From contig NZ_JAKVIM010000010.1 in NCBI RefSeq assembly GCF_022601715.1, positions 1 through 64,000 of the forward strand: 64,000 bases of DNA, given 5' to 3'. The notes under the pieces were generated by a model, which was not told the origin of the DNA, did not search any database, and was given only the letters and a program-made list of their open reading frames with translations. Shown here one piece after another: positions 56,376 through 64,000 of the stretch. The DNA comes from Acinetobacter zhairuonensis. GTDB lineage: Bacteria > Pseudomonadota > Gammaproteobacteria > Pseudomonadales > Moraxellaceae. The translations under genes and the position numbers were made by a program. How positions within the stretch are numbered: the stretch's first letter is position 1; every line of letters begins with the position of its first letter.

Positions 56376-57413
56376 TTATTTATAACGTTCTACCATTTTC
56401 TCTAAAGAAATTGGACGAATCTTATCGGCATGACCCGCAGTACCAAATGCTTCGTAACGATCCACACAGATTTGTTTCATTGCATCAACAGTTTTTGCAA
56501 AGAATTTACGTGGATCGAATTCGCTTGGTTGTTCTGCCATCATACGACGCATTGCACCAGTAGAGGCTAAACGCAAGTCAGTATCGATGTTGATTTTACG
56601 CACACCATGTTTGATTGCTTCAACCAATTGCTCAACAGGAACACCATAAGTTTCTTTGATGTCGCCGCCGTATTGGTTAATTACAGCTAACCATTCTTGT
56701 GGTACAGAGCTTGAACCGTGCATTACAAGATGCGTATTTGGTAGTGCCGCATGAATTTCTTTAATGCGGTCGATTGCCAAAATGTCACCTGTAGGTGGAC
56801 GTGTGAACTTGTAAGCACCGTGTGAAGTACCTACCGCAATTGCTAAAGCATCTACATTAGTATCTGCAACAAAGCTACGCGCTTCTTCAACAGAAGTTAG
56901 GAGTTGCGAGTGGTCAAGAACGCCTTCAGCGCCTACACCATCTTCTTCACCCGCCATACCAGTTTCAAGGCTACCTAAGCAACCAATCTCACCTTCAACA
57001 GATACGCCACACGCGTGTGCCATCGCAACTGTGCGACGAGTCACGTCTACGTTGTATTCGTAAGACGTTGGTGTTTTACCATCTTCACCCAAAGAACCAT
57101 CCATCATGACTGATGAGAAGCCTAACTGGATTGAACGTTGGCATACGTCTGGGCTTGTACCATGGTCTTGGTGCATCACCACTGGAATATGCGGCCATTC
57201 TTCAATTGCAGCCAAAATAAGATGGCGTAAGAATGGAGCGCCTGCATATTTGCGTGCGCCTGCTGAAGCCTGAACGATTACAGGTGAGTTAGTTGCATCT
57301 GCAGCTAACATAATTGCGCGCATTTGTTCTAAGTTGTTTACGTTAAATGCTGGTACGCCGTAGCCATGCTCTGCAGCGTGGTCCAACAGCTGGCGCATAG
57401 AAATAAGTGCCAT
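56376..57413 (-). CDS. fba: Class II fructose-1,6-bisphosphate aldolase
   Basis: 345 residues, zinc-dependent class II aldolase. The zinc-binding region [20 protein letters not shown], and GTSHGAYKF are visible, as is [10 protein letters not shown]. It splits or forms fructose-1,6-bisphosphate. It lies downstream of pgk and a small lipoprotein gene on the same strand. Confidence 0.95.
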   Translation of the reverse strand: MALISMRQLLDHAAEHGYGVPAFNVNNLEQMRAIMLAADATNSPVIVQASAGARKYAGAPFLRHLILAAIEEWPHIPVVMHQDHGTSPDVCQRSIQLGFSSVMMDGSLGEDGKTPTSYEYNVDVTRRTVAMAHACGVSVEGEIGCLGSLETGMAGEEDGVGAEGVLDHSQLLTSVEEARSFVADTNVDALAIAVGTSHGAYKFTRPPTGDILAIDRIKEIHAALPNTHLVMHGSSSVPQEWLAVINQYGGDIKETYGVPVEQLVEAIKHGVRKINIDTDLRLASTGAMRRMMAEQPSEFDPRKFFAKTVDAMKQICVDRYEAFGTAGHADKIRPISLEKMVERYK

Positions 57414-57485
57414 AGTGTCCTCCCAGGTAATGCGCCATATTCTACATGGTCATTACTTTCAATTCAGCAACTAAACACACTATTT

Positions 57486-57512
57486 AAAAAAAAATCCCTG
57501 CTTTTGCAGGGA
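57486..57512 (-). terminator. Intrinsic terminator of the lipoprotein gene
   Basis: TCCCTGC / GCAGGGA with a TTTT loop, followed by nine T's on the minus strand. Confidence 0.92.
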
Positions 57513-57534
57513 CTTTTAAACAAACTACGACAAA

Positions 57535-57798
57535 TTATTGTGCAGCAGCCTGTGAAGCTTCAGCTTCTGTCGCTGGAGTCGCAGCATCTGCATCCACATT
57601 GGCAATTTCAGCAGGTATGTCAGTGTTCTTTTCATCCATAACTGGCTTGTCTAATGAATCAATTGCAGCTTGCTGTTCTGGAGTTACTTTTTCTTCAACT
57701 GCTGCATCTGTTTTAGGTGCTTCATCTTTTTTTGCACATGCAGTTAAAGCCAACGGTACGATTAATAAAGCAGCAAGTGTTAATTTAAGGTTCATCAC
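57535..57798 (-). CDS. Small lipoprotein, unknown function
   Basis: 87 residues with a type II signal peptide: lipobox LTAC at about residues 18-21. The mature part is acidic and alanine-rich (KKDEAPKTDAAVEEKVTPEQQAAIDSLDKPV), low complexity and unlike a known domain. Predicted to be an outer- or inner-membrane lipoprotein. It stands between pgk and fba with terminators on both sides, so it is probably its own transcript. Confidence 0.8.
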   Translation of the reverse strand: MMNLKLTLAALLIVPLALTACAKKDEAPKTDAAVEEKVTPEQQAAIDSLDKPVMDEKNTDIPAEIANVDADAATPATEAEASQAAAQ

Positions 57799-57881
57799 AT
57801 TATTCCTACAACAGGTGATTTAATGCCCATGATTTTATTGCAGATATGTGACAATTTGATGACCTAAAGATGAATGCAATA

Positions 57882-57909
57882 AAAAAGGTTGACCGTAGCC
57901 AACCTTTTC
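57882..57909 (-). terminator. Intrinsic terminator of pgk
   Basis: AAAAGGTTG / CAACCTTTT with an eight-base loop and T's on the minus strand. Confidence 0.9.
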
Positions 57910-57941
57910 TTTTATTTCATCCCATGAGATGAATCATATTG

Positions 57942-59129
57942 TTAAGCACGCTCTAAAAGAACGGCTACAGCTGGAAGTGTTTTACCTTCAACAAATTCAA
58001 GGAACGCACCACCACCCGTTGAGATATAACCAATTTTATCAGCAACTTCGTATTTGTCGATCGCAGCTAAAGTATCTCCACCACCAGCAATAGAGAAACC
58101 TTCAGATTCTGCAATTGCCAAAGAAAGCGTTTTTGTACCTTCACCAAATTGATCGACTTCAAATACGCCTACAGGACCATTCCAAAGGATTGTTTTTGAA
58201 GTTTTTAAGATTTCTGCAAACGCTTGCGCTGTTTCTGGACCTACATCCAAAATCATGTCGTTGTCAGCAACATCTTCAACTTTTTTCACTACAGCTTTTG
58301 CAGCAGCCAATGAACCTAAGAAGTCGTCAAAGTTGATTTCGCTGGCATCAGCAACCACAACATCAGTTGGCAGTGGAACAGATACTTTTGCAGCAATGGC
58401 TTTCGCAGTGTCGATTAAATCATTTTCGCATAATGATTTACCCACGTTATAACCCGCAGCAGCCAAGAACGTATTCGCAATACCACCACCCACGATCAAT
58501 TGATCACAGATATCTGACAATGAAGTTAAAACATCTAGTTTAGTCGATACCTTAGAACCCGCAACAATTGCTACCATTGGCTTTTCAGGAGTTTGCAACG
58601 CACGACCTAAAGCATCAAGTTCTGCTGCAAGAAGTGGACCTGCTGCTGCTACAGGTGCTAAACGCGCAACACCTTCTGTTGACGCTTCTGCACGGTGCGC
58701 TGTACCAAAAGCATCCATCACGAATACATCGCAAAGAGCTGCATATTTTTGTGCCAATTCAGGATTGTTTTTCTTTTCACCGTGGTTAAAACGGCAGTTT
58801 TCTAAAAGAACCACTTGACCTGCTTGGACTTCAACACCATTAAGGTAGTCAGTCACTAACTGTACATCTTGACCTAATGCTTCTGTTAAATAAGCAGCAA
58901 CTGGAGCTAAAGATTGTTCAGCTTTTGGCTCACCTTCAACAGGACGACCAAGGTGTGAATACACCATGACTGCTGCACCTTTTTCTAAAGCAGCTTTGAT
59001 TGTCGGTAATGCCGCACGTAAACGTGCATCACTGGTAATCACACCGTTTTTAACAGGTACGTTTAAGTCTTCACGAATTAGTACTCGCTTACCTGCTAAA
59101 TCAAGGTCAGTCATACGCTGAAAATTCAT
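57942..59129 (-). CDS. pgk: Phosphoglycerate kinase
   Basis: 395 residues. Transfers phosphate from 1,3-bisphosphoglycerate to [52 protein letters not shown] and GGGDTLAAI are all present. Acinetobacter lacks 6-phosphofructokinase, so with fba it is mainly used for gluconeogenesis and the lower pathway (established for the genus). Confidence 0.97.
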   Translation of the reverse strand: MNFQRMTDLDLAGKRVLIREDLNVPVKNGVITSDARLRAALPTIKAALEKGAAVMVYSHLGRPVEGEPKAEQSLAPVAAYLTEALGQDVQLVTDYLNGVEVQAGQVVLLENCRFNHGEKKNNPELAQKYAALCDVFVMDAFGTAHRAEASTEGVARLAPVAAAGPLLAAELDALGRALQTPEKPMVAIVAGSKVSTKLDVLTSLSDICDQLIVGGGIANTFLAAAGYNVGKSLCENDLIDTAKAIAAKVSVPLPTDVVVADASEINFDDFLGSLAAAKAVVKKVEDVADNDMILDVGPETAQAFAEILKTSKTILWNGPVGVFEVDQFGEGTKTLSLAIAESEGFSIAGGGDTLAAIDKYEVADKIGYISTGGGAFLEFVEGKTLPAVAVLLERA

Positions 59130-59266
59130 GTATAGCTCTCTGAATATTTAAAATCGGCACGATTTTAAATGATTATGCAGAAAAAGGTTAGCTTCTTTTG
59201 TATAAAAGCTGCCGAAAGCGTCAGTTTTGATTATGATATTGAAAAGCCACAAATTGATTCACTGTT

Positions 59267-59650
59267 ATGTCATTTCATCCTGATCCTCAAATTAACCGCT
59301 TAAACGTATTTGGCGAACCCCTAGCCAGTTGTTGCTTTGACCCGATTACTGGCTATTTCCGCAATGGGTTTTGTCATACTGCGACAACTGATTTAGGGCA
59401 GCACACCGTATGTGCACAAATGACTTCTGAGTTTCTTAATTTTTCACAGAAAGTGGGCAATGACTTAATCACACCTTTACCAGAAGCGGGTTTTCCTGGT
59501 CTACAACCTGGAGATTTCTGGTGTATTTGTGTGACCCGTTGGGTTGAAGCATATCAGGCTGGACAAGCGCCGCCGATTAAAATCCACGCCTGCCATCAAG
59601 CCGTTCTTTCTTATGTTCCACTGAATGTATTAATGGATTACGCCATCTGA
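59267..59650 (+). CDS. DUF2237 family protein
   Basis: 127 residues. LNVFGEPLASCCFDPITGYFRNGFCHTATTDLGQHTVCAQMTSEFL and PGDFWCICVTRWVEAYQAGQAPPIKIHACHQAVL match DUF2237. Several cysteines and histidines are conserved, which suggests metal binding. Cytosolic, unknown function. Its stop overlaps the maf start by one base, so the two are translationally coupled. Confidence 0.85.
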   Translation: MSFHPDPQINRLNVFGEPLASCCFDPITGYFRNGFCHTATTDLGQHTVCAQMTSEFLNFSQKVGNDLITPLPEAGFPGLQPGDFWCICVTRWVEAYQAGQAPPIKIHACHQAVLSYVPLNVLMDYAI

Positions 59651-60240
59651 TGAATACCCAAATCATTCTGGCTTCAAGTAGTCAGACTCGCAAAGACTTA
59701 ATGGATCGCCTCAAAATCCAATATGAATGTGTTGTGCCTGATATTGATGAATCTCCTCGCGGTGAATTACATGCCGATGATTTGGCTCGACGTTTAGCCT
59801 TTGAAAAAGCCAATACCATTGCACAAAAGCACCCTGACGCGATTGTGATTGGTTCCGATCAGGTAGCATGGCGTGAAGGTGCGCCTGATATTTTTATTGG
59901 AAAACCTCTTTCAACTGAAAAAGCCATTCGCCAGTTGCAAGCCAACTCGGACAAGATTGTTTATTTCAGTACAGCCTTAAGTGTCCAACAACACGCAACC
60001 GGCTTTGAACAAACACTGGTCGAACACTACAAAGTCAAGTTCCGTAAACTGAGTATGGCTGAAATCGAACGCTATGTTGCCGTTGAGCAACCGCTACATT
60101 GCGCAGGCAGCTTCAAATGTGAAAGCTTGGGTATCAGCTTATTCGAACAGATGATTGGTCAAGATCAAACCACTTTAATGGGCATGCCGATGATTCAGCT
60201 TTGCCAAATTCTCCGTCAATTAAATATTTTAGTTCCTTAA
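59650..60240 (+). CDS. maf: Maf family nucleotide pyrophosphatase (YceF type)
   Basis: 196 residues. ILASSSQTRKDLMDRL, VVPDIDESPRGELHADDLARRLAFEKA, VIGSDQVAWREG, and CAGSFKCESLGISLFEQMIGQDQTTLMGMP are the Maf motifs; SQTRK rather than SxRR and the ending fit the YceF subgroup that hydrolyses modified nucleotides such as m7GTP. It limits misincorporation of modified bases. Confidence 0.9.
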   Translation: MNTQIILASSSQTRKDLMDRLKIQYECVVPDIDESPRGELHADDLARRLAFEKANTIAQKHPDAIVIGSDQVAWREGAPDIFIGKPLSTEKAIRQLQANSDKIVYFSTALSVQQHATGFEQTLVEHYKVKFRKLSMAEIERYVAVEQPLHCAGSFKCESLGISLFEQMIGQDQTTLMGMPMIQLCQILRQLNILVP

Positions 60241-60255
60241 TTTAGGCTGTATTTT

Positions 60256-61425
60256 ATGTCTCAACCTCTAGATGTATTAGGCGGCATTACCGCTGAACAA
60301 TTTCTTGCTGAATACTGGCAAAAGAAACCGTTACTTGTACGTAACGCGCTACCTGAGATTGCAAATATCTTAGAACCGAATGATGTCATGGAGCTCGCTT
60401 TAGAAGAACATGTCACGGCACGTTTGATTAAGCAAAAAGATAAAGATCCAAATCAGTGGTCTGTGAAATCTTCCCCTTTAATTAAAGGGGATTTCCAAAA
60501 AATGCCAAAACTTTGGACGCTATTGGTCCAAGCAGTCGATCACTACTCTTTTGATTTGGCTGAATTATGGAAAAAGTTCCCCTTTATTCCACAATGGCGC
60601 CGCGATGACATTATGGTTTCTTATGCACCAAAAGGTGGATCAGTCGGTAAACATTTTGATTTCTACGATGTATTCCTTGTACAAGGCTATGGTCATCGTC
60701 GTTGGCAGCTCGGTCAAATGTGTGATGGCAATACCGAATTTGTTTCTGGACAACCATTAAAACTTCTGCCTGAAATGCAGGTTGATTTTGATGAAGTCCT
60801 TGCACCAGGTGATTTACTTTATGTGCCACCAGGTCTTTCACACTATGGTGTTGCAGAAGATGACTGCCTGACTTTCTCTTTTGGTTTCCGTATGCCAAAT
60901 ATGGCGGACATGATGGATCGCGTCAGTGATAAATTTGCTGGTAACAGCTTCTTAAAAAATCCAATGCTTGATATTCAAAGACAAAAAGCTGGTCAGATTG
61001 GTGAAATTACCAAGTCTGAATTAGATTATTTGAAAACTGAACTGCTCCAGAGATTACAAAACTCAACGGAACTTGACGATGCCATCATGAGTTTAATGTC
61101 GGAGCCAAAATATCCAGAAAACATTCCTGAACCTGATGAAATTGAAGCGGATGATTTGCGTGAAATTTTAGATACAGGCTATGAAATTTTACTCGAACCT
61201 GCTTCCCGCCTACTCTACACCGAGCAAGATTCTGAATTACTATTCTGGGCAAATGGTGAGCAAGTCTGTATTTCAGAAGATTTTACAGCGCAATTAAAGC
61301 AGATTGCCGATGGCCAAGCTCTTCCTTTTGATCAAAGTTTTGATCACGAAGAAATTCTAGAGGATTTGGCGCAGCTGATGAATGATTCGATTCTGATGCT
61401 CCTTCCGCCAGCCGAAGAAGAATAA
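60256..61425 (+). CDS. roxA: Ribosomal protein L16 arginine hydroxylase RoxA (YcfD)
   Basis: 389 residues, JmjC-like cupin 2-oxoglutarate oxygenase. WQKKPLLVRNALPE, the Fe(II) triad in GKHFDFYDVFLVQG (HxD) and LSHYGVAEDDC, and the C-terminal winged-helix-like domain match YcfD/RoxA. It hydroxylates an arginine in ribosomal protein uL16. It follows maf by 16 bp; together they form a small operon. Confidence 0.92.
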   Translation: MSQPLDVLGGITAEQFLAEYWQKKPLLVRNALPEIANILEPNDVMELALEEHVTARLIKQKDKDPNQWSVKSSPLIKGDFQKMPKLWTLLVQAVDHYSFDLAELWKKFPFIPQWRRDDIMVSYAPKGGSVGKHFDFYDVFLVQGYGHRRWQLGQMCDGNTEFVSGQPLKLLPEMQVDFDEVLAPGDLLYVPPGLSHYGVAEDDCLTFSFGFRMPNMADMMDRVSDKFAGNSFLKNPMLDIQRQKAGQIGEITKSELDYLKTELLQRLQNSTELDDAIMSLMSEPKYPENIPEPDEIEADDLREILDTGYEILLEPASRLLYTEQDSELLFWANGEQVCISEDFTAQLKQIADGQALPFDQSFDHEEILEDLAQLMNDSILMLLPPAEEE

Positions 61426-61436
61426 CGTTTAACATC

Positions 61437-61466
61437 AAGGGTATTAAAGCTAGCTTTAATACCCTT
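61437..61466. terminator. Perfect 30-base palindrome, likely bidirectional terminator
   Basis: AAGGGTATTAAAGCT and its exact reverse complement, between convergent roxA and the histidine kinase gene. T-rich sequence on the plus side (TTAGTTTTTAG); the minus side is less T-rich. Confidence 0.8.
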
Positions 61467-61479
61467 AGTTTTTAGTCAT

Positions 61480-63357
61480 TCATTTAATTTCTAACAATGC
61501 TTGAACAACCGTTTTTCCTTTTTCAGAGGTTACTTGCAATTCTGCACCGACCCGCTCCAAACGCATCTTCATGCTTCGAATACCGATACTCATCCCATTT
61601 TGAAAATTACTCTTCACATCAAAACCTACACCATCATCTTCAATGGATAAAATCAGTTGCCGTTCATAGGGAAACATCATGGACACATACACGTGTTTTG
61701 CCTGACTATGTTTAATGACATTGGTGAGACTTTCCTCAAGCACACGAATCAATGTTAAACATTGCAGGGCTGTTGGTACATAACCCCAATTTTGAGGAAA
61801 GCACCATTTGGATTCGATATCCATCTCATCCATCAGTTGACTAAAACGATGCCGTACGGGCGCTACCCACAAAATTGGATTTTCTGGAACGCGTGACTCT
61901 AAACTCGAACCGCTATCGATAATCTGCCTTAAATCATCCCTCAACAACTTCAAAATAGACAAAAATTGTTGATTCGACATATTTTGCTCTGCTTGATCCA
62001 CAATAATCATAGAGCGAACCAAGGACGAACCTAAACCATCATGCAAATCATGTGATAGATGAATCCGCTCCTGAAGTCTCACATTTTCAAGTTCCAGTTT
62101 ATGTTTCTCATTCATGCTGGAATATAAATCATGGCTCACCTGTTGTACTTTTTCTTCTAAGCGCTGATTAAATTTTTCTATACGCCGCGTATTACGTGCC
62201 AATTTTACCCCCAAAATTAACACTACGAATATCGTAATAATCGGTGAGGTATATGGTGACAGCGGCTTAATATCCTTATGTAATTCAGAACCTAACAGCA
62301 CCGTATCAAAAAGCGCACAGAATAAAATCCCTGTCAGACACATCAGTAAAAATATATATTCTCTTTTTCTGGTTCGATAGGTGACATAGCCCAAATAAAT
62401 GTAGGTCAACAAAAAGAGTGCCACATACATCATAAAAATATTAAGAAATACAGCCGTCAACCATTTTACTGGAGTAAAAAAGATCACAATTAATACAATA
62501 GCCGTGATTGCCCATATAACTCGTTCAATTCGAGGCAGTTCAACCCGAATGAATCGGAGTAAATAGGTACAAAAGCACACCATATACAGAATAAAAAAAC
62601 TAATATTGGCTTGAGCAGCAAGAATATTATTGGTAAATGGCTTAGTTTCTGTTACTAGAATATTGGAGATAAATAAAACCCAAAGGAGACAACTTAGGGC
62701 GAACCAAGCAAAAGTCGTTTCAGAACGTCTAAAAATCCAAATTGAGAAACACAATAAACCGAGGACTAAAGAAATAATGATATTAATTTCAAATAAAGTC
62801 CGTCGATTCCAAATCTGTTGCTGTTGTAGGTCATACGCCGCTTGTACATTTTGAAAAGAAATTGAACCCAAGCCTGCATTCTGAAAAGCATAACCACTGA
62901 CATAGATTAAAAATTCATTTTCACCCGCTTTTAAACTCGTAGGTGTAAGCACCCAGTATCGAGGTATATTCCAGCTTTTAGACAAAGGTTCAACTAAATT
63001 CTTATCTCGCCACAGCACATTACGATTGAAATAAACTGCTCCCGCAGAATTTATATAGTCGATAGAGAAGGCAAAGGACTCGTTTAAAGTTCCAGATGAA
63101 CAATCTGGTTTCCACAAAATTCTATACCAAACCCCGCCATTATAATGAGGCTCATGTTGTGACCAGTTATCAGGCAAATCCACCGTCTTCCATCCTGTTC
63201 TAGGAACATGGTTAATTGAGTCGGTTTTGACAAACTGGATGGGTTGAACTTGTATTGTACATTGCGGACTAACTGAAAAATATGATACTGCGTAGACCTG
63301 CATATGAATGCAAGCCAAGGCAAGCATACAAAAACAACGCAGAATCAATTTGGTCAT
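61480..63357 (-). CDS. 7TM sensor histidine kinase (HisKA_3 type)
   Basis: 625 residues. A signal peptide and a periplasmic beta-sandwich (about 25-180, carbohydrate-binding-like, with WKTVDLPDNWSQHEPHYNGGVWYRI) precede seven transmembrane helices (7TMR-DISM-like, about 190-395). A coiled coil then leads to the HisKA_3 box HDLHDGLGSS near residue 435 and an ATPase domain (EESLTNVIKHSQA, IEDDGVGFD, GIRSMKMRLERVGAEL). It should phosphorylate the downstream-coded NarL-type regulator. The ligand could be a sugar or an envelope signal; unknown. Confidence 0.9.
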   Translation of the reverse strand: MTKLILRCFCMLALACIHMQVYAVSYFSVSPQCTIQVQPIQFVKTDSINHVPRTGWKTVDLPDNWSQHEPHYNGGVWYRILWKPDCSSGTLNESFAFSIDYINSAGAVYFNRNVLWRDKNLVEPLSKSWNIPRYWVLTPTSLKAGENEFLIYVSGYAFQNAGLGSISFQNVQAAYDLQQQQIWNRRTLFEINIIISLVLGLLCFSIWIFRRSETTFAWFALSCLLWVLFISNILVTETKPFTNNILAAQANISFFILYMVCFCTYLLRFIRVELPRIERVIWAITAIVLIVIFFTPVKWLTAVFLNIFMMYVALFLLTYIYLGYVTYRTRKREYIFLLMCLTGILFCALFDTVLLGSELHKDIKPLSPYTSPIITIFVVLILGVKLARNTRRIEKFNQRLEEKVQQVSHDLYSSMNEKHKLELENVRLQERIHLSHDLHDGLGSSLVRSMIIVDQAEQNMSNQQFLSILKLLRDDLRQIIDSGSSLESRVPENPILWVAPVRHRFSQLMDEMDIESKWCFPQNWGYVPTALQCLTLIRVLEESLTNVIKHSQAKHVYVSMMFPYERQLILSIEDDGVGFDVKSNFQNGMSIGIRSMKMRLERVGAELQVTSEKGKTVVQALLEIK

Positions 63358-64000
63358 ATAATCCCTAAAGTTCTGGCAGCACTCACTGCCTTGGTCCGTT
63401 TAGAAACAGACAACTTTCTATAAATATGTTTAATATGACTTTCTACGGTATAACGTGAAACAAACAATTGTTCCGAAATTTCTCGATTACTCAAACCCTG
63501 CGCAACCAAGTCTAGAATTTCCTTTTCACGATTAGTCAAAGCCTCCATATCGGATGGCAAATTGTCATGTTCATTTTTATCTTGAGTATCTTCCTGCACC
63601 GCAATTTGTGCCAAAATCTCTCTAGCAATAAAAGGATCAATCGGCGCACCACCACGCAAAATGCTGCGTATGGCCAATAGGACTTCCGAATCATCACGTT
63701 CTTTTAGCACATAACCTGTTGCGCCCGCCTTGATGGCGGAAAACAGGCTTGCTTGCGTACTCCAGGCGGAAATCACCAAAATTAAAGCACTTGTATCGCG
63801 CTCTCTTAATTTTTCTATGAACTCAACCCCATTTCCATCTGGCAATCCCAAATCAACTAAAGCCAGTGAAATTGGGATTTCCTCCATTTTTTCGAATGCT
63901 TGTTTTAAATTAGAGACAAAATGTAAAGTCTCATTTTCATATCCCAGTTCAGTTAAAACTCGTTGAAGGCGTTTTTGTATAATTAGTTCATCTTCAAGAA
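63354..64000 (-). CDS. NarL/FixJ-type response regulator (N-terminus cut by the window)
   Basis: Receiver domain with an acidic LEDE segment near the window edge (63970-63990) and the phospho-aspartate in LALVDLGLPDG, then a linker and a C-terminal LuxR helix-turn-helix (LTNREKEILDLVAQGLSNREISEQLFVSRYTVESHIKHIYRKL). About 215 residues are visible and only a few are missing. Its TGA stop and the kinase ATG overlap as ATGA, so translation is coupled, and the two form a two-component pair. Confidence 0.92.
   Translation of the reverse strand, partial: LEDELIIQKRLQRVLTELGYENETLHFVSNLKQAFEKMEEIPISLALVDLGLPDGNGVEFIEKLRERDTSALILVISAWSTQASLFSAIKAGATGYVLKERDDSEVLLAIRSILRGGAPIDPFIAREILAQIAVQEDTQDKNEHDNLPSDMEALTNREKEILDLVAQGLSNREISEQLFVSRYTVESHIKHIYRKLSVSKRTKAVSAARTLGII

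Noticed and set aside
1..64000. CRISPR array, insertion sequence, prophage or integron
   Set aside because: No regular direct repeats, no transposase, integrase or phage structural ORFs, and no tRNA-flanked attachment site were seen.

Overview
This 64 kb window is ordinary chromosome of a low-GC gammaproteobacterium, almost certainly an Acinetobacter (Moraxellaceae). The signs are a complete isc operon, a putP / Lrp-type regulator / bifunctional putA locus, MetZ-type methionine synthesis, a PA-phasin-family protein, a class III membrane adenylate cyclase and the AT-rich intergenic style. No phage, insertion sequence, integron, CRISPR array or tRNA gene was seen. The genus call is an inference from gene content.

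Layout. 1-370: promoter and leader of an rRNA operon reading leftward out of the window. 371-2735: a secreted DUF2057 protein and two tandem nitroreductase-like proteins. 2.9-7.2 kb: ftsY, divergent from two M16 peptidase genes (one with the zinc motif, one without). 7.1-9.4 kb: small uncharacterised proteins and a CBS-domain protein. 9.5-17.3 kb, all minus strand: a stand-alone trpB, a MoxR ATPase / VWA pair, a membrane protein, ycgL, rnd, metZ, ybaB and recR. 17.4-21.5 kb, plus strand: a PhaC-like hydrolase with a serine nucleophile, a beta-hydroxyacid dehydrogenase, a YARHG-like secreted protein, a HIT protein and a porin. 21.6-28.3 kb: an MTHFR-like / cysteine-rich fusion, a DUF2797 protein, ppiD, an HU gene, a phasin and a membrane-anchored coiled-coil protein.

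28.3-33.8 kb: iscRSUA-hscBA-fdx with a recognisable IscR operator on the promoter and hairpins in two of the intercistronic gaps. 33.9-40.1 kb: adenylate cyclase, a HIT protein, mfd and a small hypothetical. 40.1-46.8 kb: proline uptake and catabolism. 46.9-56.3 kb: trmA, a phosphodiester glycosidase, an LRAT-like protein, glnS, ppiB, lpxH, an HpaI-type aldolase, a nitroreductase, a zinc-ribbon miniprotein and an EamA transporter. 56.4-59.1 kb: fba, a small lipoprotein and pgk (glycolysis/gluconeogenesis). 59.3-61.4 kb: a DUF2237 protein, maf and roxA. 61.5-64.0 kb: a two-component system with a 7TM sensor kinase and a NarL-type regulator whose N-terminus is cut by the window end.

Most of the window is core housekeeping. 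The best leads for new biology are the MTHFR/MetV-like fusion, the DUF2797 protein, the SCP2-like coiled-coil membrane protein before iscR, the serine-nucleophile PhaC-like hydrolase, the bacterial LRAT protein, the palindromic element between ppiB and lpxH, and the 7TM sensor system. No single clearly new multigene system could be identified with confidence.
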